From the NCBI RefSeq assembly GCF_014137995.1, contig NZ_JACGWV010000003.1, positions 496,001 to 560,000 on the forward strand: a stretch of 64,000 nucleotides of DNA, in the 5' to 3' direction. Origin of the DNA: Promicromonospora sukumoe. Its GTDB lineage: Bacteria; Actinomycetota; Actinomycetes; Actinomycetales; Cellulomonadaceae. Both the position numbers and the translations under genes were made by a program. Shown piece after piece: positions 52,151 through 60,956 of this stretch (positions are counted from its first letter, which is position 1; each line of letters starts with the position of its first letter). The notes under the pieces are model-generated. The model had not been told where the DNA came from, did not search any database, and saw only the letters and a list, made by a program, of their open reading frames with translations.

Positions 52151-52746
52151 TGCGGGGCAAGACCGTCAAGGCGGTCCAGTGGGTAGTGGTCGTCGGCATC
52201 GTGCTCGGCCTGGTCGCCTCGCTCGCCGCGTGCAGTCCCGAGGACTCGGGCGCGGGCGACGTCGTCGGGCAGGGGTACGTCTCCGGTGACGGTTCCGTCC
52301 AGACGTACGACGTCGGGGAGCGCAAGGGCCCCGTCGCGATCACGGGCACCGACTTCGAGGGCAACGACGTCGACACCGCCGGCTGGGCCGGCGACGTCGT
52401 GGTCGTGAACACCTGGTACGCCTCCTGCGCGCCCTGCCGCGCCGAGGCGCCCGACCTGGTGGGCCTCGCCGAGTCGAAGGACGGCGTGCAGTTCCTCGGC
52501 ATCAACACCGAGGACGACGCCGGCGCCGCCCAGGCGTTCGAGCGCACCTTCGAGGTGCCGTACCCCAGCATCGAGGACCGCACCGGCAAGGTGATCGCGG
52601 GCCTGTCCGGCGTCGTGCCGCTGCAGGCCGTGCCGTCCACCGTGGTGCTGGACCAGGAGGGCAACGTGGCCGCGCGCGTCATCGGCCAGGTCGAGGGGTC
52701 CACCCTGGAGGCCCTCATCGACGAGGTCCTGGCGGAGGCCGCCTGA
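52150..52746 (+). CDS. resA: TlpA/ResA-like thiol-disulphide lipoprotein
   Basis: 198 aa. Lipobox SLAAC with Cys28; thioredoxin fold with CAPC (C93, C96) after VVVNTWYAS. Extracytoplasmic thioredoxin that keeps apocytochrome c haem-binding cysteines reduced; it is recharged by the CcdA protein encoded next. Overlaps both neighbours by one base. Confidence 0.93.
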   Translation: MRGKTVKAVQWVVVVGIVLGLVASLAACSPEDSGAGDVVGQGYVSGDGSVQTYDVGERKGPVAITGTDFEGNDVDTAGWAGDVVVVNTWYASCAPCRAEAPDLVGLAESKDGVQFLGINTEDDAGAAQAFERTFEVPYPSIEDRTGKVIAGLSGVVPLQAVPSTVVLDQEGNVAARVIGQVEGSTLEALIDEVLAEAA

Positions 52747-53549
52747 TGCTCGCCGGCTCGATCGCGACCGCCGTCGGCGGCGGCTTCGCGAGCACCGCGT
52801 TCAGCGGGTCCCTGCTGCTGGCGGTGCCCGTCGCGCTGCTCGCCGGCTTCGTCTCCTTCGCCTCGCCCTGCGTGCTGCCGCTCGTGCCCGGGTACGTCGG
52901 GTACGTGAGCAGCATGGCCGCCGCCTCGGCCGGCACCACCCCCGGGATCGTGAGCACCCGCACCAAGCCCGCCCGCGGCCGCGTGGTCGGCGGGGTCGCC
53001 CTGTTCGTGCTCGGCTTCACCGCCGTGTTCGTCTCGTTCGGCGCCGCGTTCGGCGGCCTGGGCGCCTACCTGGTGCGCTGGGAGGACGTGATCATCCGCG
53101 TGCTCGGCGCCGTGGTGATCCTGCTCGGCCTCGGGTTCCTCGGGGCCGTCCCGTTCCTGCAGCGCGAGGCCCGGTTCCACCTGACGCCGCGCGCCGGACT
53201 GTGGGGCGCGCCGCTGCTCGGCATCGTCTTCGGGCTGGGCTGGACGCCCTGCATCGGCCCGACCCTCGCCGCCGTGCAGGCGCTCGCGATCGACGAGGCC
53301 TCTGCGGGCCGTGGCGCGCTGCTCGGCGTCGCCTACTGCATCGGCCTGGGCGTGCCCTTCCTGCTCGTCGCCCTCGGGCTGCAGAGCTCGGAGCGCATGC
53401 TGGACTTCCTGCGCAAGCACCGCCTCGCGGCGCTGCGCATCGGCGGCGGCATGCTCGTGCTGGTCGGGCTCCTGCTGGTCACCGGGCTGTGGACCAAGAT
53501 CACCGGGGCCATGCAGCTCTGGATCGGTGGATTCGAGACGGTGATCTGA
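52746..53549 (+). CDS. ccdA: Cytochrome c biogenesis protein CcdA
   Basis: 267 aa, six membrane segments. The redox cysteines are in FASPCVLPLVPGY (C42) and GWTPCIGPTLAA (C169). Carries electrons from cytosolic thioredoxin to the TlpA/ResA-like protein outside. ATG overlaps the tlpA stop; its stop overlaps the resB start. Confidence 0.95.
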   Translation: MLAGSIATAVGGGFASTAFSGSLLLAVPVALLAGFVSFASPCVLPLVPGYVGYVSSMAAASAGTTPGIVSTRTKPARGRVVGGVALFVLGFTAVFVSFGAAFGGLGAYLVRWEDVIIRVLGAVVILLGLGFLGAVPFLQREARFHLTPRAGLWGAPLLGIVFGLGWTPCIGPTLAAVQALAIDEASAGRGALLGVAYCIGLGVPFLLVALGLQSSERMLDFLRKHRLAALRIGGGMLVLVGLLLVTGLWTKITGAMQLWIGGFETVI

Positions 53550-55342
53550 TGGCCGGCCGCACGCGCAGCAGCGACAGCAGGGAAGGCACCTACGTCCCCG
53601 AGGGCATCGCGGACGAGTTCACCCAGGGTGAGCCGAACGAGCAGGCGTCCGGCGCGCCGTCGTCGGACAACAAGGGGCAGCGCCCCAACGCGCCCGCGCT
53701 CGGCCTGGTCGGGACGCTGCGCTGGATGTGGCGCCAGCTCACCTCCATGCGCGTCGCGCTCATGCTGCTGATGCTGCTCGCCGTCGCCGCCGTGCCCGGG
53801 TCGGTGCTCCCGCAGCGCAACCAGGACGCGGCGGGCGTCATCGAGTACCTCGCCGACCACCCGACGGCGGGGGACTGGCTCGACAAGGCCGGCTTCTTCG
53901 ACGTCTACTCGTCGGTCTGGTTCTCCGCGATCTACATCCTGCTGTTCGTCTCGCTCGTGGGCTGCATCCTGCCGCGGTCTGCGGCGCACTACCGCGCGCT
54001 GCGCGGCCGCCCGCCGCGCGTGCCGTCCCGGTTCAACAGGTTCCCGGCCAAGGCCACCGCGACCAGCACCGCCTCGCCCGAGGAGGCGGCCGACGCCGTC
54101 GCCGCCCGCCTGCGCGGCCGGTTCTCCTGGCTGCCCACGTTCCGGGTGGACCGGGGTGCGGAGGCCGCCCGCGGCGTCCGCCCGGCGTCGGCCACCGTGA
54201 GCGCAGAGCGCGGCTACCTGCGCGAGAGCGGCAACCTCGTGTTCCACCTGGCCCTCGTGGGCCTGCTCGTCTCCGTGGCGACGGGCCAGATGCTGCACTA
54301 CCGCGGCCAGGCGATCGTCACCGAGGGCCGCGGCTTCGCCAACGCCGTCGTCGACTACGACACCTTCGAGAAGGGCTCGTGGTTCCGCCCCGAGTCCCTG
54401 GTCCCGTTCTCGATGACGCTCGACCGGTTCGAGTCGGAGTTCGCGAGCGACACCGTGGCCTTCGCCCAGGCCCGCGACTTCACGGCGCACGTGACGGTGG
54501 CCGAGCCGTCCGGCGACGAGCGGCCCGAGCAGATCAAGGTGAACCACCCGATCGTCGTCGACGGCGCCAAGATCTACCTGCAGGGCAACGGCTTCGCCCC
54601 CGAGATCACCGTGCACGACGCCGAGGGCGAGGTCGCCTTCTCCGGACGCGTCACGTTCATCCCCGAGGACACGATGTACACGTCCCGCGGCGTGGTGAAG
54701 GTGCCGGACGTGTCGCCCGGGCTGGACCAGATCGGGCTCGTCGGCTACTTCCTGCCCACCGCGGAGGTGAACGAGGACGGGTCGGCCCGCTCCGCGTTCC
54801 CGCAGCCCGTCGACCCCCTGCTCGTGCTGGAGGTCTACACGGGCGACCTGGGCCTCGACGACGGCTCGCCGCAGAACGTGTACGAGCTGGACACCGCGTC
54901 GCTCACCCCGGCCCTGCAGGACACGGGCGAGCGCGTCAAGGTGCTGGCCCGTCCCGGCGAGACCGTGGACCTGCCGGACGGGCTCGGCACGCTGACCCTC
55001 GGCGAGGACCTTCCGCGCTACGTCGCGCTCGACCTGCGGCACGACCCGTCGCTGGCGTTCGTGCTCGTCTTCTCGCTGCTCGCGCTCGCCGGGCTCACCG
55101 TCTCGCTCTTCACGCCCCGGCGCCGCGTCTGGGCCCGGGCGTACACCGGGCCGGACGACGCTACGGTGGTCGAGGTGGCGGGACTCGCCCGGGGTGACGA
55201 CGCCGGCCTCCAGGCCGAGGTCGACCGCGCGCTGGCCGCCGTGCCGGGGGCGGCCGACGTGCCCGAGGCGGGGCCCGCACCGGGGGCCGCCCGCCGAGAA
55301 GCTCAGGAACCGCGCATCGAGACCGGATCGGAAAAGGACTGA
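53549..55342 (+). CDS. resB: Cytochrome c biogenesis protein ResB
   Basis: 597 aa. Cytoplasmic N-terminus, membrane helices near 70-90, 126-146 and 222-243, a large extracytoplasmic domain, and a last helix near 497-518, followed by an acidic/Ala-rich tail. Blocks LTSMRVALMLLMLLAVAAVPGSVLPQRNQ and GNLVFHLALVGLLVSVATGQ are typical of actinobacterial ResB. Partner of CcsB in haem transport and attachment (system II). Confidence 0.94.
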   Translation: MAGRTRSSDSREGTYVPEGIADEFTQGEPNEQASGAPSSDNKGQRPNAPALGLVGTLRWMWRQLTSMRVALMLLMLLAVAAVPGSVLPQRNQDAAGVIEYLADHPTAGDWLDKAGFFDVYSSVWFSAIYILLFVSLVGCILPRSAAHYRALRGRPPRVPSRFNRFPAKATATSTASPEEAADAVAARLRGRFSWLPTFRVDRGAEAARGVRPASATVSAERGYLRESGNLVFHLALVGLLVSVATGQMLHYRGQAIVTEGRGFANAVVDYDTFEKGSWFRPESLVPFSMTLDRFESEFASDTVAFAQARDFTAHVTVAEPSGDERPEQIKVNHPIVVDGAKIYLQGNGFAPEITVHDAEGEVAFSGRVTFIPEDTMYTSRGVVKVPDVSPGLDQIGLVGYFLPTAEVNEDGSARSAFPQPVDPLLVLEVYTGDLGLDDGSPQNVYELDTASLTPALQDTGERVKVLARPGETVDLPDGLGTLTLGEDLPRYVALDLRHDPSLAFVLVFSLLALAGLTVSLFTPRRRVWARAYTGPDDATVVEVAGLARGDDAGLQAEVDRALAAVPGAADVPEAGPAPGAARREAQEPRIETGSEKD

Positions 55343-55344
55343 AC

Positions 55345-56331
55345 ATGGAGCTGGCAAACCTGAGCGTGCTGCTCGTCTGGGGCGCGGCGACGGCCCTCGC
55401 CATCGCGCTCATCGCGTTCGCCGTGGACCTGTCGCGCCTGTCCGGCGCGAAGGTCGACGCGCGGGACGCCGCCCGGACCAAGGAACGCGTGGGCGTCGCC
55501 GCGGGCGGGCCGGGCGACGTGCCCGGCCTGGTCGACGGTGCCGACGCGCCCGCCGCCGTCCCCGGGCCCGTGAGCCGCAAGCTCGCCGGGATCGGCATGT
55601 CGCTGAGCTGGCTGGCGGCCGCGCTGCTGCTGGTCGCGATCGTGCTGCGCGGTATCGCCGCAGGCCGCACGCCGTGGGCCAACATGTACGAGTTCGCCCT
55701 GGTGGGCACGTTCGTGGCCGTCGCGGTGTTCGTGGGCGTCAACACGCGCCGCGACGTCCGGTTCCTCGGCGCGTTCGTGTCCGGGCTGAGCGTGCTGTTC
55801 CTGGTGCTGGCGCAGGAGAAGTTCTTCGTCGAGGCCATGGGCGTGCAGCCCGCGCTGCAGAAGTACTGGCTCGTGCTCCACGTCGGCGTCGCGATCGTGG
55901 CGACCGGCATCTTCACCGTCGCGTTCGTGACGTCGGTGCTGCAGCTCCTGCGGGACTCCCGGGACAACGGCTCGGCCGTGCTCGGCAGCAGGCACTGGGG
56001 CTGGCTGGACCACACCCCGACGCCGTCGTCCCTGGAGTCGCTGTCGTTCCGCCTCAACTCCGTGGCGTTCGTGCTGTGGACCTTCACGCTCATCGGCGGC
56101 GCCATCTGGGCCGAGGACGCCTGGGGCCGCTACTGGGGCTGGGACCCCAAGGAGGTCTGGAGCTTCATCGTCTGGGTGGTCTACGCGGCCTACCTGCACG
56201 CGCGCACCACGCGCGGCTGGTCCGGGTCCCGCGCGGCCTGGTTCGTCGTGGCGGGCTACGCCTGTGTGCTGTTCAACTTCACCGGCGTGAACCTGATCTT
56301 CAACGGGAAGCACTCCTACTCGGGGCTGTGA
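55345..56331 (+). CDS. ccsB: Cytochrome c synthase CcsB/CcsA family
   Basis: 328 aa, eight or so membrane segments. Haem-handling motif WGRYWGWDPKE at 260-270 and flanking histidines (VLHVGVAIVATGIF, YLHARTTRGWSG). Delivers haem to apocytochrome c with ResB. Last gene of the five-gene operon; starts 2 nt after the resB stop. A 24-bp palindrome follows. Confidence 0.95.
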   Translation: MELANLSVLLVWGAATALAIALIAFAVDLSRLSGAKVDARDAARTKERVGVAAGGPGDVPGLVDGADAPAAVPGPVSRKLAGIGMSLSWLAAALLLVAIVLRGIAAGRTPWANMYEFALVGTFVAVAVFVGVNTRRDVRFLGAFVSGLSVLFLVLAQEKFFVEAMGVQPALQKYWLVLHVGVAIVATGIFTVAFVTSVLQLLRDSRDNGSAVLGSRHWGWLDHTPTPSSLESLSFRLNSVAFVLWTFTLIGGAIWAEDAWGRYWGWDPKEVWSFIVWVVYAAYLHARTTRGWSGSRAAWFVVAGYACVLFNFTGVNLIFNGKHSYSGL

Positions 56332-56381
56332 CCTGGGGCCTGTGACCGGGGGCGCGGCTACCTGACCGGGTCCGCCGCACA

Positions 56382-56430
56382 CAACGACGTCGGGCACCGA
56401 ATCCACTGGATTCGGTGCCCGACGTCGTTG
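56382..56430. terminator. 24-bp perfect palindrome between ccsB and the PLDc_N gene
   Basis: CAACGACGTCGGGCACCGAA.. pairs with its complement over 24 bp around one central base. It lies between convergent genes; probable two-way terminator. Confidence 0.8.
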
Positions 56431-56451
56431 CTCTGACCGGTGCGGTCGGCG

Positions 56452-56841
56452 TCAGCTGCTCTCGGTGCTGTCGTCGTCCTTGGCCTCTTGGCGGCCGCGG
56501 GCCTCGCGCTCCCGCTTGCGCTTCTCCTGCTCCAGCAGCCAGAGGAACTCCGGGTCGTCGTCCGGGGCCACCGGGCCGGAGGGGCGGCGCGGGCCGGGCC
56601 GCGTGGGCGGCTTCGGGCGGCTGCCGCCGGAGCCGGGGCCCGAGGCGGGGCCGGCGCCGGAGCGGCGGCTGACCCGCACCACGATCCACGAGATCGGACC
56701 GAGCAGGGGCAGGAGGACGATCAGAAGCACCCAGAGCCACCGGGGCAGACCTGCGCGTTCGTCCTCGTCCGCGCCCCAGACATCGGCCAGGGCGTAGGCC
56801 ATCAGTCCGACGATCACCAAGATCAGGAGTACGCGCGACAT
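56452..56841 (-). CDS. PLDc_N-domain membrane protein
   Basis: 129 aa. Two membrane helices (about 3-20 and 35-55) in the PLDc_N arrangement (WLWVLLIVLLPLLGPISWIVV), then a Pro/Arg/Gly-rich region and a charged coil (WLLEQEKRKREREARGRQEAKDDD). It lacks the phospholipase D domain, as many stand-alone PLDc_N proteins do. Function unknown. Confidence 0.85.
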   Translation of the reverse strand: MSRVLLILVIVGLMAYALADVWGADEDERAGLPRWLWVLLIVLLPLLGPISWIVVRVSRRSGAGPASGPGSGGSRPKPPTRPGPRRPSGPVAPDDDPEFLWLLEQEKRKREREARGRQEAKDDDSTESS

Positions 56842-56962
56842 ACCCCCAGCCTACGGGCGGTTGGCGTGGGCGGGGCAGCCCCTGACGTGACGTTCGCCCC
56901 GTTCTCGCCCCACCGGCCGCCGTGGTGCCGGCGGCGACCGGGCCCCGGCCTACCATGGGTGG

Positions 56963-57244
56963 GTGCCCCTCGTGATCTACACCCTGCTCCGTATCGCGCT
57001 CGTCGGCGCGGCACTCGGCGTGCTGTACCTGGTCGGCCTGCGCGGCTGGCTGCTGCCGGTCGTCGCCGTGGTGGTCGCCCTGGCCGTGTCGTACCTGACC
57101 CTGGGCAGGCCGCGCGACGCCGCGACGCAGTGGATGGCGGGCCGCGCCGAGCAGCGCGCCGCCCGGCGGGCGGCCACGCCGAAGATCGACGCCGACGCCG
57201 CCCACGAGGACGCGCAGGTCGACGAGAAGCTGCGCGCGGACTGA
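56963..57244 (+). CDS. DUF4229 membrane protein
   Basis: 93 aa. Two membrane helices (about 5-24, 29-46), then the family's SYLTLGRPRDAATQWMAGRAEQR segment and an acidic tail. Function unknown; in actinobacteria it is commonly next to menaquinone genes, as here. GTG with TACCAT exactly 6 nt upstream (leaderless). Confidence 0.88.
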   Translation: MPLVIYTLLRIALVGAALGVLYLVGLRGWLLPVVAVVVALAVSYLTLGRPRDAATQWMAGRAEQRAARRAATPKIDADAAHEDAQVDEKLRAD

Positions 57245-57258
57245 CCCCCACCTCCCGT

Positions 57259-57306
57259 ACGTGTCAGACGCTCAGGTCCCCCGGGGGACCTGAGCGTCTG
57301 ACACGT
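57259..57306. repeat. Palindromic repeat family A, copy 6
   Basis: ACGTGTCAGACGCTCAGGTC and complement, between the convergent DUF4229 and menA genes. Variable arm GCTCAGG/CCTGAGC: both sides changed relative to the GCACAGG/CCTGTGC copies. Confidence 0.88.
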
Positions 57307-57322
57307 CGGGGTGGGTGGGGAG

Positions 57323-58192
57323 CTAGAGGGACAGGCCGAACCAGAGCAGCAGGCCGTAGCCCAGCTCGTACAGGCCCGTGCCGGCCAGGACCGGGATCAG
57401 CAGCTTGCCGCGTGCCCCGGCGAGAATGGGGATCGACAGCAGCGCCGCCGGGCCGAGCAGCAGCAGCACGATGAGCGACCACGGCGCCCAGAACACGCAC
57501 AGCGCGCCCAGCATCACCGGCGTCCAGATCATCGCGATGTACGCGCGGCGCGCGCGGTAGTCGCCCAGCCGCACGGCGAGGGTGCGCTTGCCGGCCAGGA
57601 CGTCCGTGGGGATGTCGCGCAGGTTGTTCACCATGAGCAGCGCGCACGCGATCAGGCCCACGCCGACGGCGCCCAGCACCGAGGGCCAGGTGATGCGGTC
57701 GGCCTGCGTGTACGTGGTGCCGAGCACCGCGACCAGGCCGAAGAACACGAACACGGCGATCTCGCCCAGGCCCCGGTACCCGTACGGCGTCTTGCCGCCC
57801 GTGTAGTACCAGGCCGCGGCGACGCTCACCGCGCCGACCGCGAGCAGCCACCAGTGCCCCGAGACCGCGCACAGCACCAGGCCCAGGACCGCCGCGACGC
57901 CGAACGCGGCGAAGGCCGCGCGCTTGACCGCGGCGGGCGGCGCGGCCCCCGACGCGGTCAGCCGCATCGGGCCGACGCGGTCGAGGTCGGTACCGCGCAC
58001 GCCGTCGGAGTAGTCGTTGGCGAAGTTGACGCCCACCTGCAGCGCGAGCGCGACGCCCAGCGCGAGCAGCGCCGGCAGCCACGCGGAGGAGTCCACCTGC
58101 GCGGCCGCGCCGGTGCCCACCATGACGGGGGCCGCCGCCGCCGGCAGCGTGCGGGGCCGCGCCCCGGAGATCCACTCGGCGGCAGTGGCCAT
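57323..58192 (-). CDS. menA: 1,4-dihydroxy-2-naphthoate polyprenyltransferase
   Basis: Attaches the polyprenyl chain to DHNA in menaquinone synthesis. 289 aa, eight or nine membrane segments, UbiA family: first Asp-rich motif NFANDYSDG (57-64), second in NNLRDIPTDVLAGKRTLAVRLG. ATG at 58192 fits the usual N-terminus WISGARPRTLPAA. menE lies upstream on the same strand, 85 nt away. Confidence 0.95.
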   Translation of the reverse strand: MATAAEWISGARPRTLPAAAAPVMVGTGAAAQVDSSAWLPALLALGVALALQVGVNFANDYSDGVRGTDLDRVGPMRLTASGAAPPAAVKRAAFAAFGVAAVLGLVLCAVSGHWWLLAVGAVSVAAAWYYTGGKTPYGYRGLGEIAVFVFFGLVAVLGTTYTQADRITWPSVLGAVGVGLIACALLMVNNLRDIPTDVLAGKRTLAVRLGDYRARRAYIAMIWTPVMLGALCVFWAPWSLIVLLLLGPAALLSIPILAGARGKLLIPVLAGTGLYELGYGLLLWFGLSL

Positions 58193-58277
58193 CAGTGCGT
58201 CCTTCGTTCGTGGGGTGTGCCTGGGTTCTCGCAAGCCGGGCACCGGGCCGGAGCCCGGTCCTGGCGGAGGAACGAAG

Positions 58278-59603
58278 TCATGGTCGCACGGGTTCCCGGT
58301 CAAGTTTTCGTTCGGCCTGGACGACGGCGTCCCGCACCGCCCGGCGGTCCGTCTTGCCCGGTCCGCGGGTCGGCAGAGACGCTGTGACGTACACCCGGCG
58401 CGGCGCCGCGGGCGCCCCCAGCCGCTGCCCGACGGCGGCGCGCAGGCCGGCGAGTAGCTCGCCCTCGGCGTCGGCCAGGGGGAGGGGGTCGTGCGGCTCT
58501 CCCTGCTCCTTCACGTCTGCTTGGTCCGGCAGGACGACGACGGCGACCACGGCCTGGCCCCACTCGTCGTCCGGCACCCCGACGACGCACGCCTCGCCCG
58601 GCGTGCCCAGCCCCGCCAGGTGCTCGGCGATCGCGTCCTCGACGGCGGCCGGGGCGACGTTGACGCCCCCGGTGAGGACGACGTCGTCGGCGCGGCCCAG
58701 GATCGTGAGCCTGCCGTCGTCGAGACGGCCCAGGTCGGAGGTGCGGAACCAGCGGGTGCCGTCGGGGTCGGTGCGGAACGCGGCGGCCGTCGCGTCGGGG
58801 TCGCCCACGTAGCCCTCGGCGAGCACGGGCCCGGAGAGCTCGACGACGCCGGTGCGGGCGGGGCCGTCCGGGGCGCCGTTCTCGGCGTCGGCCGGGGTGC
58901 TGCCCCCGGCGTCGGCCAGCCGGACCCGGACACCGGCCAGCGGGACGCCGTCGTACACGCAGCCGCCGCTGGTCTCGGACATGCCGTACGTGGTGACGAC
59001 GCGGACCCCCGCGGCCCGCGCGCGGGCCAGCAGGGGTGCGGGCGTCGCGGCGCCGCCGACCAGCACGGCGTCGAACCGCGCGAGCTGCGCGAGGCCGTCG
59101 TCGGACGGGTCGCTGCCCGCTCCGCCGTCGGCTGCCCCGCCGTCGGCCGCGGCGACCAGCCGGTGCAGCTGGGTGGGCACGATCGACACATAGGCGCGGC
59201 CGCCCGGGCCTCCGCCGCCCGGGGCGTCGAGGAAGTCCCGGGCCAGGGCGGCGAACGCCTCCGGCGTGAACGGGGCCAGGTCGCCCACGCGGACCTCGGT
59301 GCCCGCGACGACCGTCCGGTTGATGACCTGGACCCCCGCGACGTGCGTGGGCGGCAGCACCAGCAGCCAGCGGCCGGGCCCGCCGAGTCGCTCGTGGGTG
59401 GCCTCGGCGGAGGCCCGCAGGGCCGCCGCGCCGAGGGCGACCTCGCGGGGGTCTCCTGTGGAACCGGAGGTCCGCAGCACGAGCGCGGTCCCGGGCGGGA
59501 CGGCGGCGTCGGACAGGCGGGGCTGCGGGGCGTAGGCCGGGCCGCCGGACAGGGCATTCCGGACGGAGCGCACCACGGCGCCCGCGGGGTCGGTCGAGGT
59601 CAC
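58278..59603 (-). CDS. menE: o-Succinylbenzoate-CoA ligase
   Basis: AMP-forming ligase that activates o-succinylbenzoate for menaquinone synthesis. 441 aa: P-loop RTSGSTGDPREV (44-55), YGMSETSGG, the WFRTSDLG hinge and the catalytic lysine region RGPGKTDRR near the C-terminus. Several Ala/Gly/Asp-rich insertions. GTG at 59603 has TACGCT exactly 6 nt upstream, so AGGAG directly touching the start need not act as a ribosome site. Confidence 0.93.
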   Translation of the reverse strand: MTSTDPAGAVVRSVRNALSGGPAYAPQPRLSDAAVPPGTALVLRTSGSTGDPREVALGAAALRASAEATHERLGGPGRWLLVLPPTHVAGVQVINRTVVAGTEVRVGDLAPFTPEAFAALARDFLDAPGGGGPGGRAYVSIVPTQLHRLVAAADGGAADGGAGSDPSDDGLAQLARFDAVLVGGAATPAPLLARARAAGVRVVTTYGMSETSGGCVYDGVPLAGVRVRLADAGGSTPADAENGAPDGPARTGVVELSGPVLAEGYVGDPDATAAAFRTDPDGTRWFRTSDLGRLDDGRLTILGRADDVVLTGGVNVAPAAVEDAIAEHLAGLGTPGEACVVGVPDDEWGQAVVAVVVLPDQADVKEQGEPHDPLPLADAEGELLAGLRAAVGQRLGAPAAPRRVYVTASLPTRGPGKTDRRAVRDAVVQAERKLDREPVRP

Positions 59604-59712
59604 CTCCTGAGCGTAAGCGCGCCCGGGGGGGCCGGGCCTCCGGCGGATCTGTAAGGTGTGCGCCACACGGACCCCTTGGGGCTCGGCACCGAACGCTCGC
59701 GGAGGAGTACCG

Positions 59713-60792
59713 ATGACCACGCGTTGGACGACGGCGGTTCGTGCCACAGGTACGGCCCTGGTGACAGCACTCGCGCTGACCGGCTGCAGCGCCGGCAGCC
59801 CCGCGGAAGCCCTCGTGACGCCCACCGCGACGGTCGCGGCGCAGGTCGAGGGCGACCGGACCGGGCCCCCGGACCCCGACGTGCCCCTGGTGTGGCCGCT
59901 GACCGGCGTGCCGGCCAAGGTGGTCAAGGCGCGTCCCGCGGTGTCGGTGAAGATCGAGAACGCGACGGCGGCCCGGCCGCAGCGCGGGCTGAACCAGGCG
60001 GACATCGTGTGGGAGGAGGTCGTCGAGGGCGGGATCACCCGGTTCGTCGCGACGTACCACTCGAACATCCCGGACGTCGTCGAGCCGGTGCGCTCCGTGC
60101 GGCCGATGGACGCCGCGATCGTCGCCCCGCTCGACGGCATCCTGGTGTTCTCCGGAGGGCAGGGGCCGTTCATCTCGGCGGTCCAGCGGCTGGGCACCCA
60201 GACGATCATCATGGACGACGGCGACCCCGGCTTCCGGCGTGATCCCGGCCGGACCGCGCCGCACAACGTGATCGGCACCATGTCGACGTTCGTCAAGCAG
60301 GCCGACGCGGAGCGGACGAGCCCGCCGCCCGCCCAGTTCGACTACGCGAGCAAGCTCGGCCAGGGCACGGCGCGGCAGTCCGGCAAGCCCGCGCGCTCGG
60401 CCGACGTGAAGCTGTCGGCGGTGCAGCGCACCGGCTGGACGTGGGACCGGGACAGCAAGCGGTACCTGCGGAGCGAGGGCGCGTCGCCGTCGATGGCCGC
60501 CAACGGCATGCGGCACGCCGCGCGGAACGTCCTCGTGCTGTCCACCGAGGTGTTCAACACCAAGTGGGTGGACCCGACGGGTGCCCCCGTGCCGGAGCAC
60601 CGGCTCGCCCGCAGCGGCGGCAAGGGCACCCTGCTCTCGATGGGGCACAGCGTGTCGGTGCGCTGGTCGAAGAAGAGCCTCAAGGCGCCGATCGTGCTCA
60701 CGACCCCCGGCGGCAAGAGCGTGGAGCTCGAGCCCGGCAACACCTGGATCGAGCTCGTGCCGAGGGGCAAGGGGAGCTGGCAGGTGGGCTGA
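59713..60792 (+). CDS. DUF3048-domain lipoprotein (YerB-like)
   Basis: 359 aa. Lipobox LTGC with Cys25, then the DUF3048 N-domain (SVKIENATAARPQRGLNQADIVWEEVVEGGITRFVA, VRSVRPMD) and C-domain (GNTWIELVPRG). Found in many Gram-positives on the outer face of the membrane; function unknown. GGAGGAG ribosome site. Divergent from menE. Confidence 0.9.
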   Translation: MTTRWTTAVRATGTALVTALALTGCSAGSPAEALVTPTATVAAQVEGDRTGPPDPDVPLVWPLTGVPAKVVKARPAVSVKIENATAARPQRGLNQADIVWEEVVEGGITRFVATYHSNIPDVVEPVRSVRPMDAAIVAPLDGILVFSGGQGPFISAVQRLGTQTIIMDDGDPGFRRDPGRTAPHNVIGTMSTFVKQADAERTSPPPAQFDYASKLGQGTARQSGKPARSADVKLSAVQRTGWTWDRDSKRYLRSEGASPSMAANGMRHAARNVLVLSTEVFNTKWVDPTGAPVPEHRLARSGGKGTLLSMGHSVSVRWSKKSLKAPIVLTTPGGKSVELEPGNTWIELVPRGKGSWQVG

Positions 60793-60815
60793 TCCGGAGC
60801 CGTCCCCGGCCCGGG

Positions 60816-60956
60816 TATTCTTCCCGCACGGCGACGGCGTACGGCCGTCGTGGCTGATGAGAAAGCCTTCATCCGGGTCTCATCACGAGTTCATGGCGGG
60901 CTTGTCGAATAACGACGTCGCACCATCGCGTCCCTCGACAAGAAAGCGTGGCCGCC
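60816..60956 (+). promoter_or_regulatory. Structured leader before the P-loop/ABC-like pair
   Basis: TATTCT at 60816-60821 resembles a -10 box. The following 135 nt contain two inverted repeats: TGATGAG (60855) with CTCATCA (60879), and CTTGTCGA (60901) with TCGACAAG (60935). A 37-codon reading frame (60857-60970; Ser/His/Arg-rich, no clear ribosome site) runs through both and overlaps the next start; I do not claim it as a gene. Confidence 0.4.
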
